The notes: generated by a model from the letters alone, not told the origin. 64,000 bases of DNA from Oopsacas minuta (GCA_024704765.1 JAKMXF010000332.1:1109080-1173079), one strand, 5' to 3'. Positions 11,871-24,588 are shown, counted from the first letter of the stretch. Numbers and translations are program-made.

Positions 11871-13178
11871 TAAGGAAATGTACTTTGGATTACTATAAGG
11901 CTTGCTCCTTGGTGTTCCCTGGATGCTTGGCTATCTTTTGTTGTTGCCAACTGGTGGGTTAGTGGTGTAGTCAGGTTTGCGCAACCTGCGCCAACCTGTA
12001 TTTTCTTTGCGCCAGGTAATATCCCACCACGTGCCAGATTTGCGACACCTGTCCCAATTAATGCGCCACATAGCACTATGCCAGGTCTGTTACACTACTA
12101 GTATGCAGTGTATTTATATCGATATACTACATATATATATACATCTAATTGTGGGGTGAGATTTTTATTGAATTAGTAGTAGCTTAGCTTTTAAACAAAA
12201 GTTTGTGTCTACAATGGCGGAAACGGCACCCAATTATTTTTTGAGTGCGAGCAACAACAGTTTAATGGTAGAAAGTTAGGGTGCATTTATCGGGACCTGG
12301 ACTTACCTTCTTAATGTACCGGAAACTGCACTTTAAGTATAAATATTTGGCGCCGTTGCGACCACCCAAGACTTTGCTCTTGAAGTACCGGATACACAAA
12401 GTCAAAATTCTCACTCGAACACCTTAAGGCCCGTCTTACATTGGACTAAACCACGTCTAAAGGGGTTATAGTCACTAATCTAATGTAAATACCCACTCCA
12501 AAAGCTCGAGTCCTGGAATAAAATACCATAAACCACATCCAACCCTGCTGCCTGCACTTTAAGAAAAATGATTGTGTGCCACTTCCCAAACAAAATTGTC
12601 TCCATTTTTTGATAGATCATGAAACTTTCACTTAACATCTACATAACATTAGAAGTGATTTTGACGTGGAGCCATCTCGAAAAAGGTCTTTCATACCGTG
12701 TCAGTCATTATTATTGTGCCACTTCATTTCACATTTTGGAAATATTTTATACTTAATAATTTCAATTAGGTTATTATTATCAATTTTTGTATCGATAGTA
12801 TTCTTCAGCGTACTTTTCCTTCGTTGAATGGTACTCGAATATTTTTGGGATATTTTTCCCCAGCGACGCAGGAATGTCCCAGGAATATGGCAACATTTTA
12901 TTCTCAAATTTTGCCTTAACCCTATTTAGTGACCCCTTGCTCTTCGTCTCTAGGTATGTTATAAATTATGGTATATGATATATATATTTATGTTGAGTGG
13001 ATCTGATCTGCGACATATTCGGTCATATTCAGTCAATTCGACAGAATTTATCTAGAGACTTCAAAGTTGAGATTTGTGTATTTGTTGGGGACGAAGAACA
13101 TGCAGAAACCATATGCTTGTGTAATTGAATCTAAAATATGTTATTTTTTACTGTCGTTATTCTATTTAGTTCTTTTAG
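11871..13178. other. ARS2 intron, distal part with acceptor
   Basis: No gene recognised. 11960-12080 is GC-richer, with a GTGGTGTAGTCAGG-like motif typical of TE ends. The intron ends at 13177-13178 with a pyrimidine run and TTCTTTTAG. An alternative AG at 13168-13169 would place the in-frame TAG at 13176-13178 inside the exon, so the downstream AG is chosen. Confidence 0.5.
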
Positions 13179-13940
13179 GTATTGGACCATCTCATCCTTT
13201 ATCTTAGAATAGTCCACTCGTTTGATTTTTATGCTGTTACATTCATTGATTTTGAGGATATGATGCCATCTCGGTTGAGCCAAATATCAGTAAGAGGGTC
13301 TACAAATAATTCTGCTACAGTCAAGGAAGTTCAACAACATATAGTTGATTTTTCATCTTCGATGAATACATTTCTGGATCAATCTTTACCTCTTACTCAT
13401 GATGAAATGTTGTCATTGGGTAGAAGGATTGAAGAAGAGTGTGTAGAGAAGTTTATCCAGGAAAATACCAAAATGATAGAGGTTGAAAAATATCTTTGCC
13501 CACTTAGTGGTAAGAAGTTTAAAGGACCAGAATATGTTAGAAAACATATACATAATAAGCATAAGGACAAAATCGATGAAGTAAAGCTCGAAGTCCAATA
13601 TTTTAACTGTTATTTATCTGACAGAAATAGACCAATGCCGAAAATGAAAAAATCGGGAGATTCAACATTTCAAAAGAATTCCGATAAACAAAATGATAAC
13701 ATTCTAGCTTTAATGGGCAGTCAAGTTTTCAGAGCAAAGGATGGCGCAGCTACACGCTGGCCGTTTAACCCTAATGTCCTATTGCCTCCTCATGGTCCAC
13801 CTTTTCATCATGGGATTGATTATACAAGATTTCCTTCCTATTCAAATTTTGGGCCTAAGCGTAATCAAAACCGAAAAATTGATGATAATCGAAAGCCTAT
13901 CTCTTATAAGGATTGGGACGATCCTAACCTAGACAATTAG
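13179..13940 (+). CDS. SRRT: Serrate/ARS2 C-terminal exon
   Basis: The terminal exon encodes about 253 residues and ends at TAG 13938-13940. It begins VLDHLILYLRIVHSFDFY, matching the ARS2 segment that precedes the zinc finger. YLCPLSGKKFKGPEYVRKH, then HNKHKDKI (residues about 105-130), is the signature C2H2 zinc finger of ARS2. The tail is rich in P, N, R and D and ends KDWDDPNLDN, like the short acidic cap-binding-complex-contacting tail of the family. ARS2 is a nuclear scaffold that links the cap-binding complex to microRNA processing, snRNA and histone mRNA maturation and RNA decay. The region between VHS and the finger is diverged (few residues of the usual DEMPNRCG-type block remain as MMPSRLSQ), pointing to a fast-evolving lineage. 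No disruption is seen, so this looks like a live gene. Confidence 0.95.
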   Translation, partial: VLDHLILYLRIVHSFDFYAVTFIDFEDMMPSRLSQISVRGSTNNSATVKEVQQHIVDFSSSMNTFLDQSLPLTHDEMLSLGRRIEEECVEKFIQENTKMIEVEKYLCPLSGKKFKGPEYVRKHIHNKHKDKIDEVKLEVQYFNCYLSDRNRPMPKMKKSGDSTFQKNSDKQNDNILALMGSQVFRAKDGAATRWPFNPNVLLPPHGPPFHHGIDYTRFPSYSNFGPKRNQNRKIDDNRKPISYKDWDDPNLDN

Positions 13941-14538
13941 TATGAATATTATTTAGATGAATTATTTTTCTTATGTTAGTTTTTGGCAGATGGTTTTCAT
14001 CATGTTCAGATTAGATTAATATCTGATTTTGATATCTATATCTCTTATGCATGACAGAAACTAGAACTATTAAATTATACATTGGTCTGACGAGCAATAA
14101 TTATTAGTAGCGAAACTTGAATGACCATATTTTGATATTTCCAATACTTTGTACTTTTTCGTGTTAATTAATGTTTCTTCAATATTGAAATCATATTCTC
14201 CACTAAACTATCTTTATTGTATGAGTAACAGTAAATCATTTATGAGGTTGATGACCAGCATTTGGAGTATCGGATCTATACCATGTCACATCCTCAGACA
14301 AATACACTAACCGAACAAAACTACTTGCACACCACTAAATATACAATTGTAAATCCTGTAAATACTGAGAATAATTGAATATGGATGCGATAATATACTT
14401 GAAAGACCTATTTGGCTATGATAGTACAGTGTGCTGACTAAATCGATAGATGTTTTTCGGATTTGATTTTTTATATGTAAATGTTCCTGAACCATGTTAA
14501 CGGATGCGAGTGTCATGAGGACATTTGAATTTGGCTGA
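13941..14538 (+). other. ARS2 3' flank
   Basis: Presumed 3' UTR and intergenic DNA. ATTAAA near 14069 is a possible poly(A) signal; no AATAAA is seen in the first 150 bases. No other feature. Confidence 0.35.
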
Positions 14539-14790
14539 TTGTACCGTCTAGTCTCCTGTAGCTATAAGGAGGTCATACGCAGACTAGGACTGTTCGAGGA
14601 TGAGAAAGAATTGGATGAGTGTTTGACGGATGCTGCTGCTTCTGCAATGCCCAGGAAGATGCGACAACTATTCTCCACCATGCTCCTGTGGTGTGTCCCA
14701 TCCGATGATTCATCCCTGTGGCAAACCCATAAGTCCTCTTTAGCGGAAGACTATCTTAATCGCGCTAGGCTGCGTGTTCCGAGTGTTTAA
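14539..14790 (+). pseudogene. Helitron helicase fragment
   Basis: An 83-codon frame with YKEVIRRLGLFEDEKELDEC, a short linker, then PRKMRQLFSTMLLWCVPSD and a SLAEDY block. This matches the linker upstream of the helicase domain in Helitron Rep-Hel proteins, where a LGLLEDD-like motif is followed by the LF-x-x-x-L block and the DP-LW and SEDY residues. No Rep endonuclease, Walker motifs or Helitron ends (5' TC, 3' CTRR hairpin) were recognised nearby, so this is a small isolated piece. Confidence 0.75.
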
Positions 14791-16239
14791 TTAGATCAGA
14801 ATATACCAAATAGCGTGTGTTTTATATTCAGGAGCGTCTGCAACAGAAGGGAAGTCGATATCGGAATTTCCAGGTATGCCAATACCTGCTACAGATTATA
14901 CTATTTGGATTGTTGGAGCACTTTGATCTATTATGCATGTTGCTTGATAATTTTACCTACGAGGTGTGTGTACATCATTAAGTTGTAGTATATCCACAGA
15001 TTGTTTTGCGTATCATGTGCAACTCTTTCCTAAGGCTGGGTGTCTGTCTATTCTTAAACATGCTCACCTGTGCCACCTTGTGGTGTGAAACTAATAATGG
15101 CTTTTTCATCACTACTTCTGTACATCCTTAATGGGTGTACACAGCATTGATAGGCTGTGTCAGTCTATTATTCAGAGTAGCTATAAAACCTTGAATTTTC
15201 TCTACTAAGCTGGAGTTTCCGAAATGTATTGTAGCATGTTAGCATTGGCGTGATCTTTGCTATTGACGGATTCTACTCCTGTATTTTGCATAATTGTATG
15301 GCTGTCCCCCTCCTATTGAAAAGGCAGTTAGTAAACCTGATAGGTTTGTTTCGTAATATTTTGAGATTCTTGTATAATTTAACACGACGCTCATATGTAG
15401 TATTTTAGGAGAGTATAGAATTCTTAGATTATGTGTGTAACACGATTTGTAGATGTGGTTCATTGTAATACTCAACTGTCTATACTCTAGAGATGTAATG
15501 TGCCCTACAAATTACATTATTTCACCTATATTTAATACAGTATGCAAGTGATGATTATTCACTAACTTTTGGTTCGCAAAATGACTGAATAACACTTTTT
15601 GATTTTTATAAAGTTAATTAGAGTTTCAGGGAGTGTGTAAGTAAATATGAAACGTTACTATTTTGAACGATACATCGTTGTAAACATAAGCCATCTCTTT
15701 CTCTCTAAACTAGTTGCATCTTAATTAAACAAAATTTCGGAACAAGATATCAGAGTTTGATGATTTAATACATTAATACAAAGTACATAAAAGTGAAATA
15801 TTTAAACAAACAAGAGGGTTTACAACAAATAGATAAAATATACATAATCAATAGTGAATTGTCATTAAGAAAATTAAGCATCATTTGAGAACTAGGCTAA
15901 AGTTATTTATTCATACTAGATTGTAATTGTATAGGAGTGTATATGCCATAATCGAATAGGCTATATAGGTATGGTGTCCGTCCGTTTGTTGGCTCGTGCG
16001 ACGTTCGCCATCTAGAGTACAATGAGCTTGGAACTTATACATATCAATATATACGAGCCTTTGGCTCGCCGCTTCGCGATGAATTCGGCCCATTGCGCCT
16101 CGAGTTAGCCATTATTCTCCGAATTGATGACCCCTTTGAGTATTCTAATATAGATATATTTAGAACAATGTAATGCACAAATATACCTAATAGGTATATA
16201 TAATATTGATAATTTTGTAAGATCATCCCCTTTGTAGTC
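14791..16239. other. No gene recognised
   Basis: AT-rich; short open frames on both strands carry no known motif. Confidence 0.4.
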
Positions 16240-16463
16240 GTTGAGAGCAAGTATCTACGTATATTTTGAGATTTTGCTAATTTGATTACTTATATTCATA
16301 AAAACAACAATAAATTTACCTATGAGAAACTTGAGTATGTGAAATTCTGTTGAGAGCAAGTCTCTATGTACATTTCGAGATTTCAACTATTTGTTTACTG
16401 TATAATATTTGTATAAACAACAATACATTTACATATGATGAATCCCAGAGTGTGAAAATCGGA
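16240..16463 (+). repeat. 109-bp tandem duplication
   Basis: Two head-to-tail copies start at 16240 and 16349. Both open with GTTGAGAGCAAGT, then a TCTATGTACATTT-like block, and later AAACAACAATA and an ATTTACATATGA-like block. They are roughly 75 percent alike by eye. Noncoding. Confidence 0.7.
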
Positions 16464-17238
16464 TTCAGCACGTTCGATATATTTAATGAAGTTTATTGAA
16501 TTCTATTCACTTCCTTGATAAACACAAAAATACATATTTATGCGACAATTTCAATATTTCATCCGTAAATCCTTTTCTTGACAACGGACAAACAAACAGA
16601 TATACAGAGACAAACAACAATTGATATTTAATAATTTGATTTTTGGTGAGGATTTGTATTTGAAGTATGAATTTTTCTGATATGAAATTTGTCACCCCTT
16701 TCTAAATACATTCAATGGGGTAATTGGTGCACAGAGCCTGATTCTGAGATTTTTCAAATTTTCAAATACGGTTCAAAGTATTTATCATTTGATTAATCAT
16801 AATTTATATATGTGTTTATGTTGCTATAGAATCTATAGGGTAGAACTCGATTAGTATGTACTCTACTCGTCCTCTCGGTGTACACTCTAAAACGAATTAT
16901 CAATTTTTGCCCTACTTGCATGAGAAGAATATTCGGATAAGGCCTTGGGACCTACTTCATACGTACTGATTTTAGTTTCCCTAGGTGGTACGTATTATCA
17001 GACTGAAATTCATTCGGCTTCAAAGGCTAATTAGTATTTCTAGGTATGCCAATTCTACTGCCAATTTGTGGACTGGACATTATAATCTCTAGATACTGAG
17101 GTGTACTTTAGGGTGATTAAGTTTGGCTCCTTAAATTTGAAGTATGTGATGAACTTGGATTATTCTACATATCACATAGGTAGAATAACCTTTGAAACTG
17201 AATAGTCTTAGTGAATTACGCTGTCTAACCGTAGTCAC
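16464..17238. other. No gene recognised
   Basis: AT-rich with no supportable feature. Confidence 0.35.
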
Positions 17239-17928
17239 CAGGGGCGTACCGTGCGGGGGGTGTAACACCCCCCACTTTTCGCTTATCTGATCGGTGTTTC
17301 CTGGTCGTCTGTAACACTGATCGATTAATATCTAGTTTTTAAATAATTCACTAAAGCTTTGATTAGACTGATAGTCTCTGTCAATATGCCTCCAAAAGAG
17401 CGGACAAACCGATTCATGATTCGATGCCTATTATGTAACGTTGAGATGGAATTCGATTAGGAAATTGAGATTTAATTAGTATGGGCAAACCCTCAAATCT
17501 GATAGGTTTATATACCATTAAAATACATGGGGTAGAAGGTTTTGATACCTTTTATCAGAAATTAGTGAAGATTTCGCTTTGGAATCAGAACTTGTTCTAA
17601 GTTGAACCATTCTACATGCATATGCCAAATTTCAAGTCTGTAACTATTACCAGTTTCTCAATCAACATGGACATTAAAACAAAAACAAAAGATACCATTG
17701 AGTATTAATATACAAAATATTTACACATTTATAGTATTTTTACACTAGTGTCGTCGTTGCAGTTAACATTCGTAGCTTACGCGGTTGCTGTCCGCTGAAT
17801 CCCTTTTTCAGGTCAGGGAAATTGTGAAATATATGATCTATATGCCTCCACGTGTGGAACAATGTATGTTCGTCGGTAAATCCAAGAAGTTACACACCCC
17901 CACTCAAAATGGTCACGGAACGCCCCTG
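17239..17928. mobile_element. Non-autonomous hAT-type element
   Basis: The 690 bp element has 15-bp terminal inverted repeats CAGGGGCGTACCGTG (17239-17253) and, on the other strand, CAGGGGCGTTCCGTG (17914-17928). The flanking 8-mers GTAGTCAC (17231-17238) and GTAATCAC (17929-17936) match at seven of eight positions, as expected for an old hAT target duplication. Inside, 17384-17458 reads MPPKERTNRF then RCLLCNVEMEF before a stop, resembling the start of a hAT N-terminal zinc finger. This is probably an internal deletion derivative. Confidence 0.8.
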
Positions 17929-17936
17929 GTAATCAC

Positions 17937-18697
17937 TAAGATTATTTTGTCTCAATTGACACAAAGTGACTGTAATTCTCATGCGATAAATAATCACAGT
18001 AAACTCAATATAGCTGAATCTTGAGGATTCGATTATATTTCGCACATCAAGGCAATAAGCTGGAATTTGTTATGTGTTTACAGAAGTATCCTCGTTTAAG
18101 CTTGCACAAAACAATAAAACAGAAACTAAAAAGAAGCAATGTTGCAAATTGCTGTAATTGTGCTGAATGGGGAACATAACTTACGCTATACTCGCATAAA
18201 CGGTTACTTTTCGCGTACTACTGTGCGTTTCTGATTAACGATTTAACGTAATAATATCTTCCATGTAAAATGTTTCATCTCGGCTAAGGATCATCAGTTG
18301 CGTTGCCAGTCCCGCAATACACTTTAGTTCGATGTATTGCTGGTTAAGTATTCTCGTGGTGAAAGAATTCATTAAACTGTAGACACGTAATCAGATTTAA
18401 TTCCATAGGTAGGAGTAGGGCTGTCCAACATTTGATGTCACAGGCTTATAATGAAGGCCGTAATTATTTATGTATTAGAATTGCTTGGATTTTTTTACTT
18501 GAACGGAGTAATCTCCATTCAACCTTGCGACAAAGAAATCCCATTTTCGTGTTAATCGTTGTTCGCGATGAAAATATCAACATTCAGAAGGGCAGAAGCG
18601 GCCATAATCTCTACATCGCTTCCCAGGTTCCTACAATTTGGATGAGAATTTCGTCTAATAAATATGTGGATGGAGTTATCCTTTTCTGAAGGAAATA
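17937..18697. other. No gene recognised
   Basis: AT-rich with no supportable feature. Confidence 0.35.
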
Positions 18698-18997
18698 TCA
18701 CCCAAGTTTTGTGGTCCCTTCACTTGCAATAAAGCGGGAAATGAAGGATCTAAGTTGAATGTGACTATTTTGGTTTCCCGTAATAATTTGAGAGAGACGG
18801 TAGAAGAGGCAATTCCCATCTCCAATCATGGGTGTAGTCTCCCAAGGCTTATATTTAACAAGAAGTTGTCCAACTAAATTATTCTGTTGTTGGATCGGCG
18901 AATCAAAATTAAGTCTTAACTTTGCACAAGTATCTCTCTGCCGTTTTTCCGACACTATCGAAATCTTTGTAATTCCAGTGAAAAATCACGAACTGTC
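18698..18997 (-). pseudogene. OTU-domain fragment of a dispersed gene family
   Basis: Reading the minus strand, the frame runs from about 18997 (FFTGITKISIVSEK) to a stop at 18698. It contains MIGDGNCLFYRLSQIITG, the signature of OTU cysteine peptidases, with the catalytic Asp, Gly-Asn and Cys in GDGNC. The usual FRALS after the cysteine reads FYRLS. The His-containing C-terminal half of the domain is absent; the frame ends 28 residues after the ITG. OTU proteins of this type remove ubiquitin and, in invertebrates, often travel with repeats. This is a truncated relic. Confidence 0.75.
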
Positions 18998-21719
18998 TTG
19001 TTAATACCCCCAAATATTTACTTTGTCCTTTTTATTGGGCAATTTCTTTACTTTAGGCATGTTGGTCTATAAAATTTCATTCGCCCAATCTCTGGTCTAA
19101 GAAATAAGTATATGGTAAATTGTATAGTCAATAAATATGAGTAATAAAAGAGTTTCCAAACCTTCAACCTAGGTCGCTATATACAAATCCCAAAACAACG
19201 CCATGCATTATCATTATTGACGTCAGAAAGTTGGTTATTGATTTATCTCTTCTGGCTTAGGTAGTTGTTACAAAACCCCATGAAGATATAAACTAGGTGC
19301 TGGTATGATCGACAGCGTTATCACAAAGTCTGCTATATATAACACGAGATACTGAAAGAAGTTAATTACTATTAACATCATCTATTTTGATTCACTTTTT
19401 TGTCATGCTGTCTCTTTTGCTTTAACTGTTCAGTGCGAATGTTTTTTAGTTAGCTCCCAATGAGCAGTTCTAAAATTTTCTAGGGGGCCTATATACTCTT
19501 GTGTTTCTTCCAGGGTGGTGGACAGTAAACTTTTCCTGATTCTTCAACTTGTCCAGAATCACAGAGAGCAAAAATAGCTTCCTTTGCTGACATTGAGAAA
19601 TAATTGAGATTAGAGATAAGATCTAGATGCCTCGCCTCGAATCCCTTCCTCACTTTACTCGAAATGGTGTATCACCATGAGATTTTTTCTTGGTTAGTTA
19701 ATGCAGGGAACACCTGATTTATGTAGTTGTGACCAATATTTACCAGTTTTAATATGCATCTTATTCATTTTCCTATTTATTGTAAATAATATATCCCGTG
19801 AACTCTGTTAGTATGAAAAATGTACTTGGAGAAGTATTTCTACCTAATATAGTTAAATAGACTTTCGAGCGTAACCCACAATACATCAACATTATTAGAG
19901 GGATAATTATTATTACCTAATTGGAAAACTTACATTTTGAGAATCCTTTTGTGAGCGTCGACCAGTCCATTTGCAATTAGATGGTATGCGCGAGTAATTC
20001 TTTGTAAACATGTAGTTCTTCATGAAACTCCTGAGATATCTACAAGTATAAACGTTAGCAACAAGTTATCAGGGGCTATACAGGGCTTCGGAGCACTCTC
20101 CTAGCGCCCCTCTCAAATTTCCATACGCATAAATCAGTAGCTCAGTAGTACGATATAGGGGAAGATCCTCAATTTTACCCTCCTAGATAATACCTTACAA
20201 ATTATAAATTAATAAAATTAGTAATGCTTGTGCTGAACCATTATCTCATAATTACTAATACCTTTGAGTGAATTGCTTTCCTTGATTATGTTGCATGATA
20301 TTGAGTTATCTTAATTCAAGGTAGATATCTTCTAGCTGCTCAATAAATTCAGTTGTAGTCTTAGTCTTGAGTGACCTTGTAGCAACATACTTGGAAAGAT
20401 AGCGAACTGTCACTAGATATTTTTGTATCCTCTGGGATCTCAGGGAGATCGCATAGATCCATCCCTAAATGCTATCAAGAAGTTTCTGGAGGTGGAATTG
20501 GTTGTAGTTCCTTTGAGGTTGTGGGGATAAAGCGGCTGTCTTTTGACATGTAACACATGTTTTTACCTATAAATATATCAAACAAAAAAGTTTTAAGTAA
20601 ATTTCAAGTGGATTGTTATGAATTGGTCAGTACAACTGTACAAGTACGGACTACCGCTCCAATTTTAACTTGTACAGTATATGCTAATGACACATTTTAA
20701 CACTCACATAATTTTGAAGATCTGGATACATTGCTACTCAATAGTGTCTTTACCAGATTGCTTGTATTGTAGAATTGAACCCCAGAATTGCCTAATTGAT
20801 CATGATATTGTACAAGGATTGGTCCAAGTTTATCACAACTGGGGACTTCGTGATCCAACTGCAGACCACTCTTGGAGACGTTCTAGACATATGTAAAAAT
20901 TAAATAGTATCAATTTTTCAGGTTATCTTATAATCGAAATTTGTATATGTATTGTTAAATGTTAATATACAAACAGAATAAATGTTTTTGATACCTACCT
21001 TGAAAAGCCTGTTAGGTTTTTCCTCAAAGAGGGTATAATTATTTGTCTTCCTCTTGAAATTCCATAAACCTTTAGCAGAGAGAGTTCGTAGAATTTGACC
21101 ACACTCATGGAACTCAATGATTGCTCTGATTTCTTCGGGATCTATTAAATGTGAGAATTCCAATGACAAAGTGAATTTAAATAGAGAAGAAATATCAGAA
21201 AAACAAATCTAAAATTCACGTAAAGTATTTCGAATTATCAAAAAATTGTGACCTCGATGATGTATATACGTATTTAAGTAACACAGAATCTCAGCACACA
21301 TTTACGACTAGATTACAATGAATCGCATGCACAATTCGTGTTACATACCGAAACATCAGAATTCTATGCTCTCCTCAAAATACTACGATATGAGTGCCAT
21401 CGTGTTAATTGTGTCCATGGTATACAAGAATCTCAAAATACTACGCAACAGGTGACCTAGAATATAGTCTCATTCCTTTGGGTTTCTATTTGTGAAACTG
21501 TAGTTTGTGTTCACACCAATTTAGGATACCTCGGTCGGCTGTAGTAGGTGAATGACCATTTACAGCGTTATAGAAACAAACACATTTTAATGACGCACAT
21601 GCATATTTGTTCTAATACACTGAAATTGTATCGTGTCTACATGTACACACCACAATTCTCTAATACATTGCAACATATAAATAGATTAATTGCGATTATT
21701 TTCAAAATGAAACTAGAGT
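18998..21719. other. No gene recognised
   Basis: No coding signal accepted. The open frames at 20681-20896 and 20918-21169 have no recognisable motif. Confidence 0.4.
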
Positions 21720-21950
21720 TTTACTGCTAGTAATGGGTAATTTAGTATATAGAGATCAAATCTATATCTACATGATTTCTCATGTTATTAATCATATTTC
21801 ATACCCGATTGATATAATTCAAATGATATAGTTTTCCTATTAACTGCTAGTCAGGGTAATGGAGTATGTGATACCAATTTTAACATTTTCGAATCTCTCA
21901 ATAAGTGACAAATCATACCATTAATCATATTTTCTCACCTTTTGGCAAAC
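21720..21950. repeat. Dispersed GGGTAAT...GAGTAT repeat
   Basis: Contains GGGTAATTTAGTATATAGA and GGGTAATGGAGTATGTGATACC followed by TTTTAACATTTTC-AATCTCTCA and a CATACCATTAATCATAT block. Related sequence occurs at 24750-24985, 40980-41060 and, inverted, at 51340-51535 (for example GGGGTAATCGAGTATGTAGA at 24878). An old noncoding repeat family. Confidence 0.5.
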
Positions 21951-21951
21951 A

Positions 21952-22117
21952 CAGTGGAACCTCGTTAATGCGAACACTGTTAAAACAAATTTCTAGATTA
22001 GACGCAAATATTTGCAACTAATCATGTTCCTACAATGGTTATTCATTTCGACTTACTCCGGATAAGGCGAACAAATTCTGACCTTCAGTTGGTGTTTGTA
22101 TTAACGAGGTTCCACTT
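21952..22117. mobile_element. MITE, pogo/Tigger-like ends
   Basis: The 166 bp element has near-perfect inverted ends: CAGTGGAACCTCGTTAAT on the left and AAGTGGAACCTCGTTAAT reading in from the right. The CAGTNGAACCTC start is typical of Tc1/mariner-superfamily pogo/Tigger elements. A TA target duplication is not preserved. Confidence 0.65.
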
Positions 22118-22189
22118 CATTCAAATTGATGCTAGAGATTCGTATCAAAAGTTAGTAGGGGTTACATTGCAAGAAAATATTTAAACTTT

Positions 22190-22510
22190 TTCCATAGGAT
22201 TTGAGGATAAAACATGAAGTTCAGTCTGAGACTAATTAGCTTGAATATCCAGAAATATTTCTCAAATCCTGGAGCCAGATATCAGTCAGGGGTCTGGTGC
22301 AATGCGGTGTCATTATGTGGGAGTCAGGGAGGCCGCAAAAGCACATAACCCTGAGCTGCAATACCAGTCTGTCGACCGAACAAGTTTATGCTGGGGGAAT
22401 GTTTTGTTGAAGTTTTAAATTTCTCTTCAAGTGAGGTGGCTTTAGCTAAAATTGTAAAAGCGGATAAAATCATTAAATTGTCTCTCTTGTACTTTCGAGC
22501 CTTAACCCTC
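22190..22510 (-). repeat. Dispersed repeat, inverted relative to 25800-26140
   Basis: The complement of this segment matches 25800-26140 over about 290 bp. Shared blocks include GTCGACAGACTGGTATTGCAG (here GTCGACCGAAC, then ACTGGTATTGCAG on the complement), CAGGGTTATGTGCTTTTGCGG and TTTTATCCTCAAATC. A third, more diverged copy is at 51040-51250 and a partial one near 25320-25450. Confidence 0.75.
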
Positions 22511-24173
22511 ATCCAATCAACTATGAAACACCCGATTTGGTTTTAGAGTAAGTTTTCCAGTAATTTGATGAGTCACTAGATAATACTTGGGACGAAGGAA
22601 TATGGCCAGTACCGATTTTAGGAGTGTTCGGAGTGTGTGGCCAAAACAGGCCCCCACATTTAGGTGGCCTCACAACTCAACACCATTAGTCAGGATAGAC
22701 TCGGTTGGTTGTCTCTGATGAGTATTGAATGCGAATGTATGCGTCGTAATGACTTTTCTGAACTTATTACTGATTTTGCGTCCAGAAAAGCACGCAGAGT
22801 GATCTTATAGAGTAATTATATTTATTGTATGTTCATGATATATTTTGTGCAACTAAATAATCAGAGGTCATGACAAGTCCTGCCATGCTGCCCGTGTGCG
22901 AAATAGGCCTTCGGCTAGGGCGGTCCTACTAGGGTTGAATTTTATATATGCAAGATTTTATACAATAAACACAAGCATTCTAAATTGAGGAATGCGGACA
23001 GGTGGGCGAACCGTGACTGCTTTGAATTAGCTTCAGGGAGCCCCGAGAATTGCCCTCAAACAGGGCCCACATACTTAGATCCGTAGCTGAATGTGGCCAA
23101 GAATGCACCAACATTCCTTTTTCGAATTTTGTAATAATCCCATGGATTGCTCCCTCGTTCGAAGACGCTAGGCGGCCTAAGTCTAGTTACACACATATCG
23201 ACAGTCTAAATTATCTTTAAACATTGGTTCCCGAGATTGACCTCACCGATCTCTCATTTCTTGATATTTCTTACATTTTTAATATGAATACTGTCTATCG
23301 TCTGTTCGTCATACAGTAGTAATCAATTTATCTAACTTAGGATTTATCTTATTCATCTGTTTTAGTGTTGCTCTTATAGGGTGATGTCTTAATGTCATCG
23401 AAGATGAGCGCTGTCCGTCCGCGAAACCATGAAGATTTACATGATATGTGATACACAAATAAGTCAAATTTATTCTTATTCTGAGATTTGCACCTCGGGT
23501 ATGAAATTCAATATTAATCACGAAATGTAATAACTTTGACCTCCACAAATTATTATTCGATGGTTGTCTGCCTTTTATAGAATAGGTCCCAAAGGGTGAG
23601 GATGGCTAACGAGTTGTGAAACTGGGTTTGTCTGATGAGGTCTGTCCCACAAGGATCATGACTGGTGCCCCTGCTCTTCATTGTACTCATTTCCAAAAAT
23701 AAACCCTTAGTATACCTCCCATTAAGATCGATGGGATGGATATACAGCGAAAATATAGCGATGAGCTATTAGGCATAATTATTATATGGGATAAACTCTT
23801 GGAGTGGAAATACCACCTAAATAATTTAAAAGATTCCAAGCGTCTATAATATCTTAAGCAGCTGCGAAGATCTGGTCCTGACAGCTTGGCTTGCTCATGT
23901 TCAATGCGTCGGAGTTCAGACATCCCTATCCGGTGTGGCATATATCCCTAACCATGGCTGATTCGGTCAAGATTGAATCCATCGAATGAGCCATGAAAAT
24001 ATTTGAACCAAGCTTGTGTTATGTTGTGGCATGAGATAAACACCTAGATTATCTTAGGGACCGGAGTGAGAATTTGTCCAGCTAAATCTTTTCTGCCACC
24101 AAGCCCACATCACACATGATACCATCTGGTACCTGAACATTATAATCTGGTTGTAAGGCAATTTAGCCTCATA
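22511..24173. other. No gene recognised
   Basis: No supportable gene. 22890-22980 and 26960-27050 carry short GC-richer stretches similar to other TE debris. Confidence 0.35.
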
Positions 24174-24391
24174 CAGTAGACTCTCTCTAATCCGAACAGA
24201 GGTGTTCCGATTCATGGAGTATCTGTTCGGATTAGCGAATTTGTTCGGAATAGTGAATTAATACATTTATATGGGGAATTATAAACATTATGTAACTCAA
24301 AATTATAGGAATAAATATAAGTAATATGTATTACAAATCAGATTATGGTACTGTAAGATACAATAGAACCTCTCTAATCCGAACGAAACAT

Positions 24392-24487
<96 letters not shown>

Positions 24488-24491
24488 ACTT

Positions 24492-24588
<97 letters not shown>

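Noticed and set aside
11762-12076. Minus-strand 104-codon frame
   Set aside because: Composition reflects a GC-richer repeat in the ARS2 intron; no homology recognised.
21948-21960. ACACAGTGGAACC as another RAG-type heptamer end
   Set aside because: It is the left end of a pogo-like MITE (CAGTGGAACCTCG) with a matching inverted right end; the CACAGTG is coincidental.
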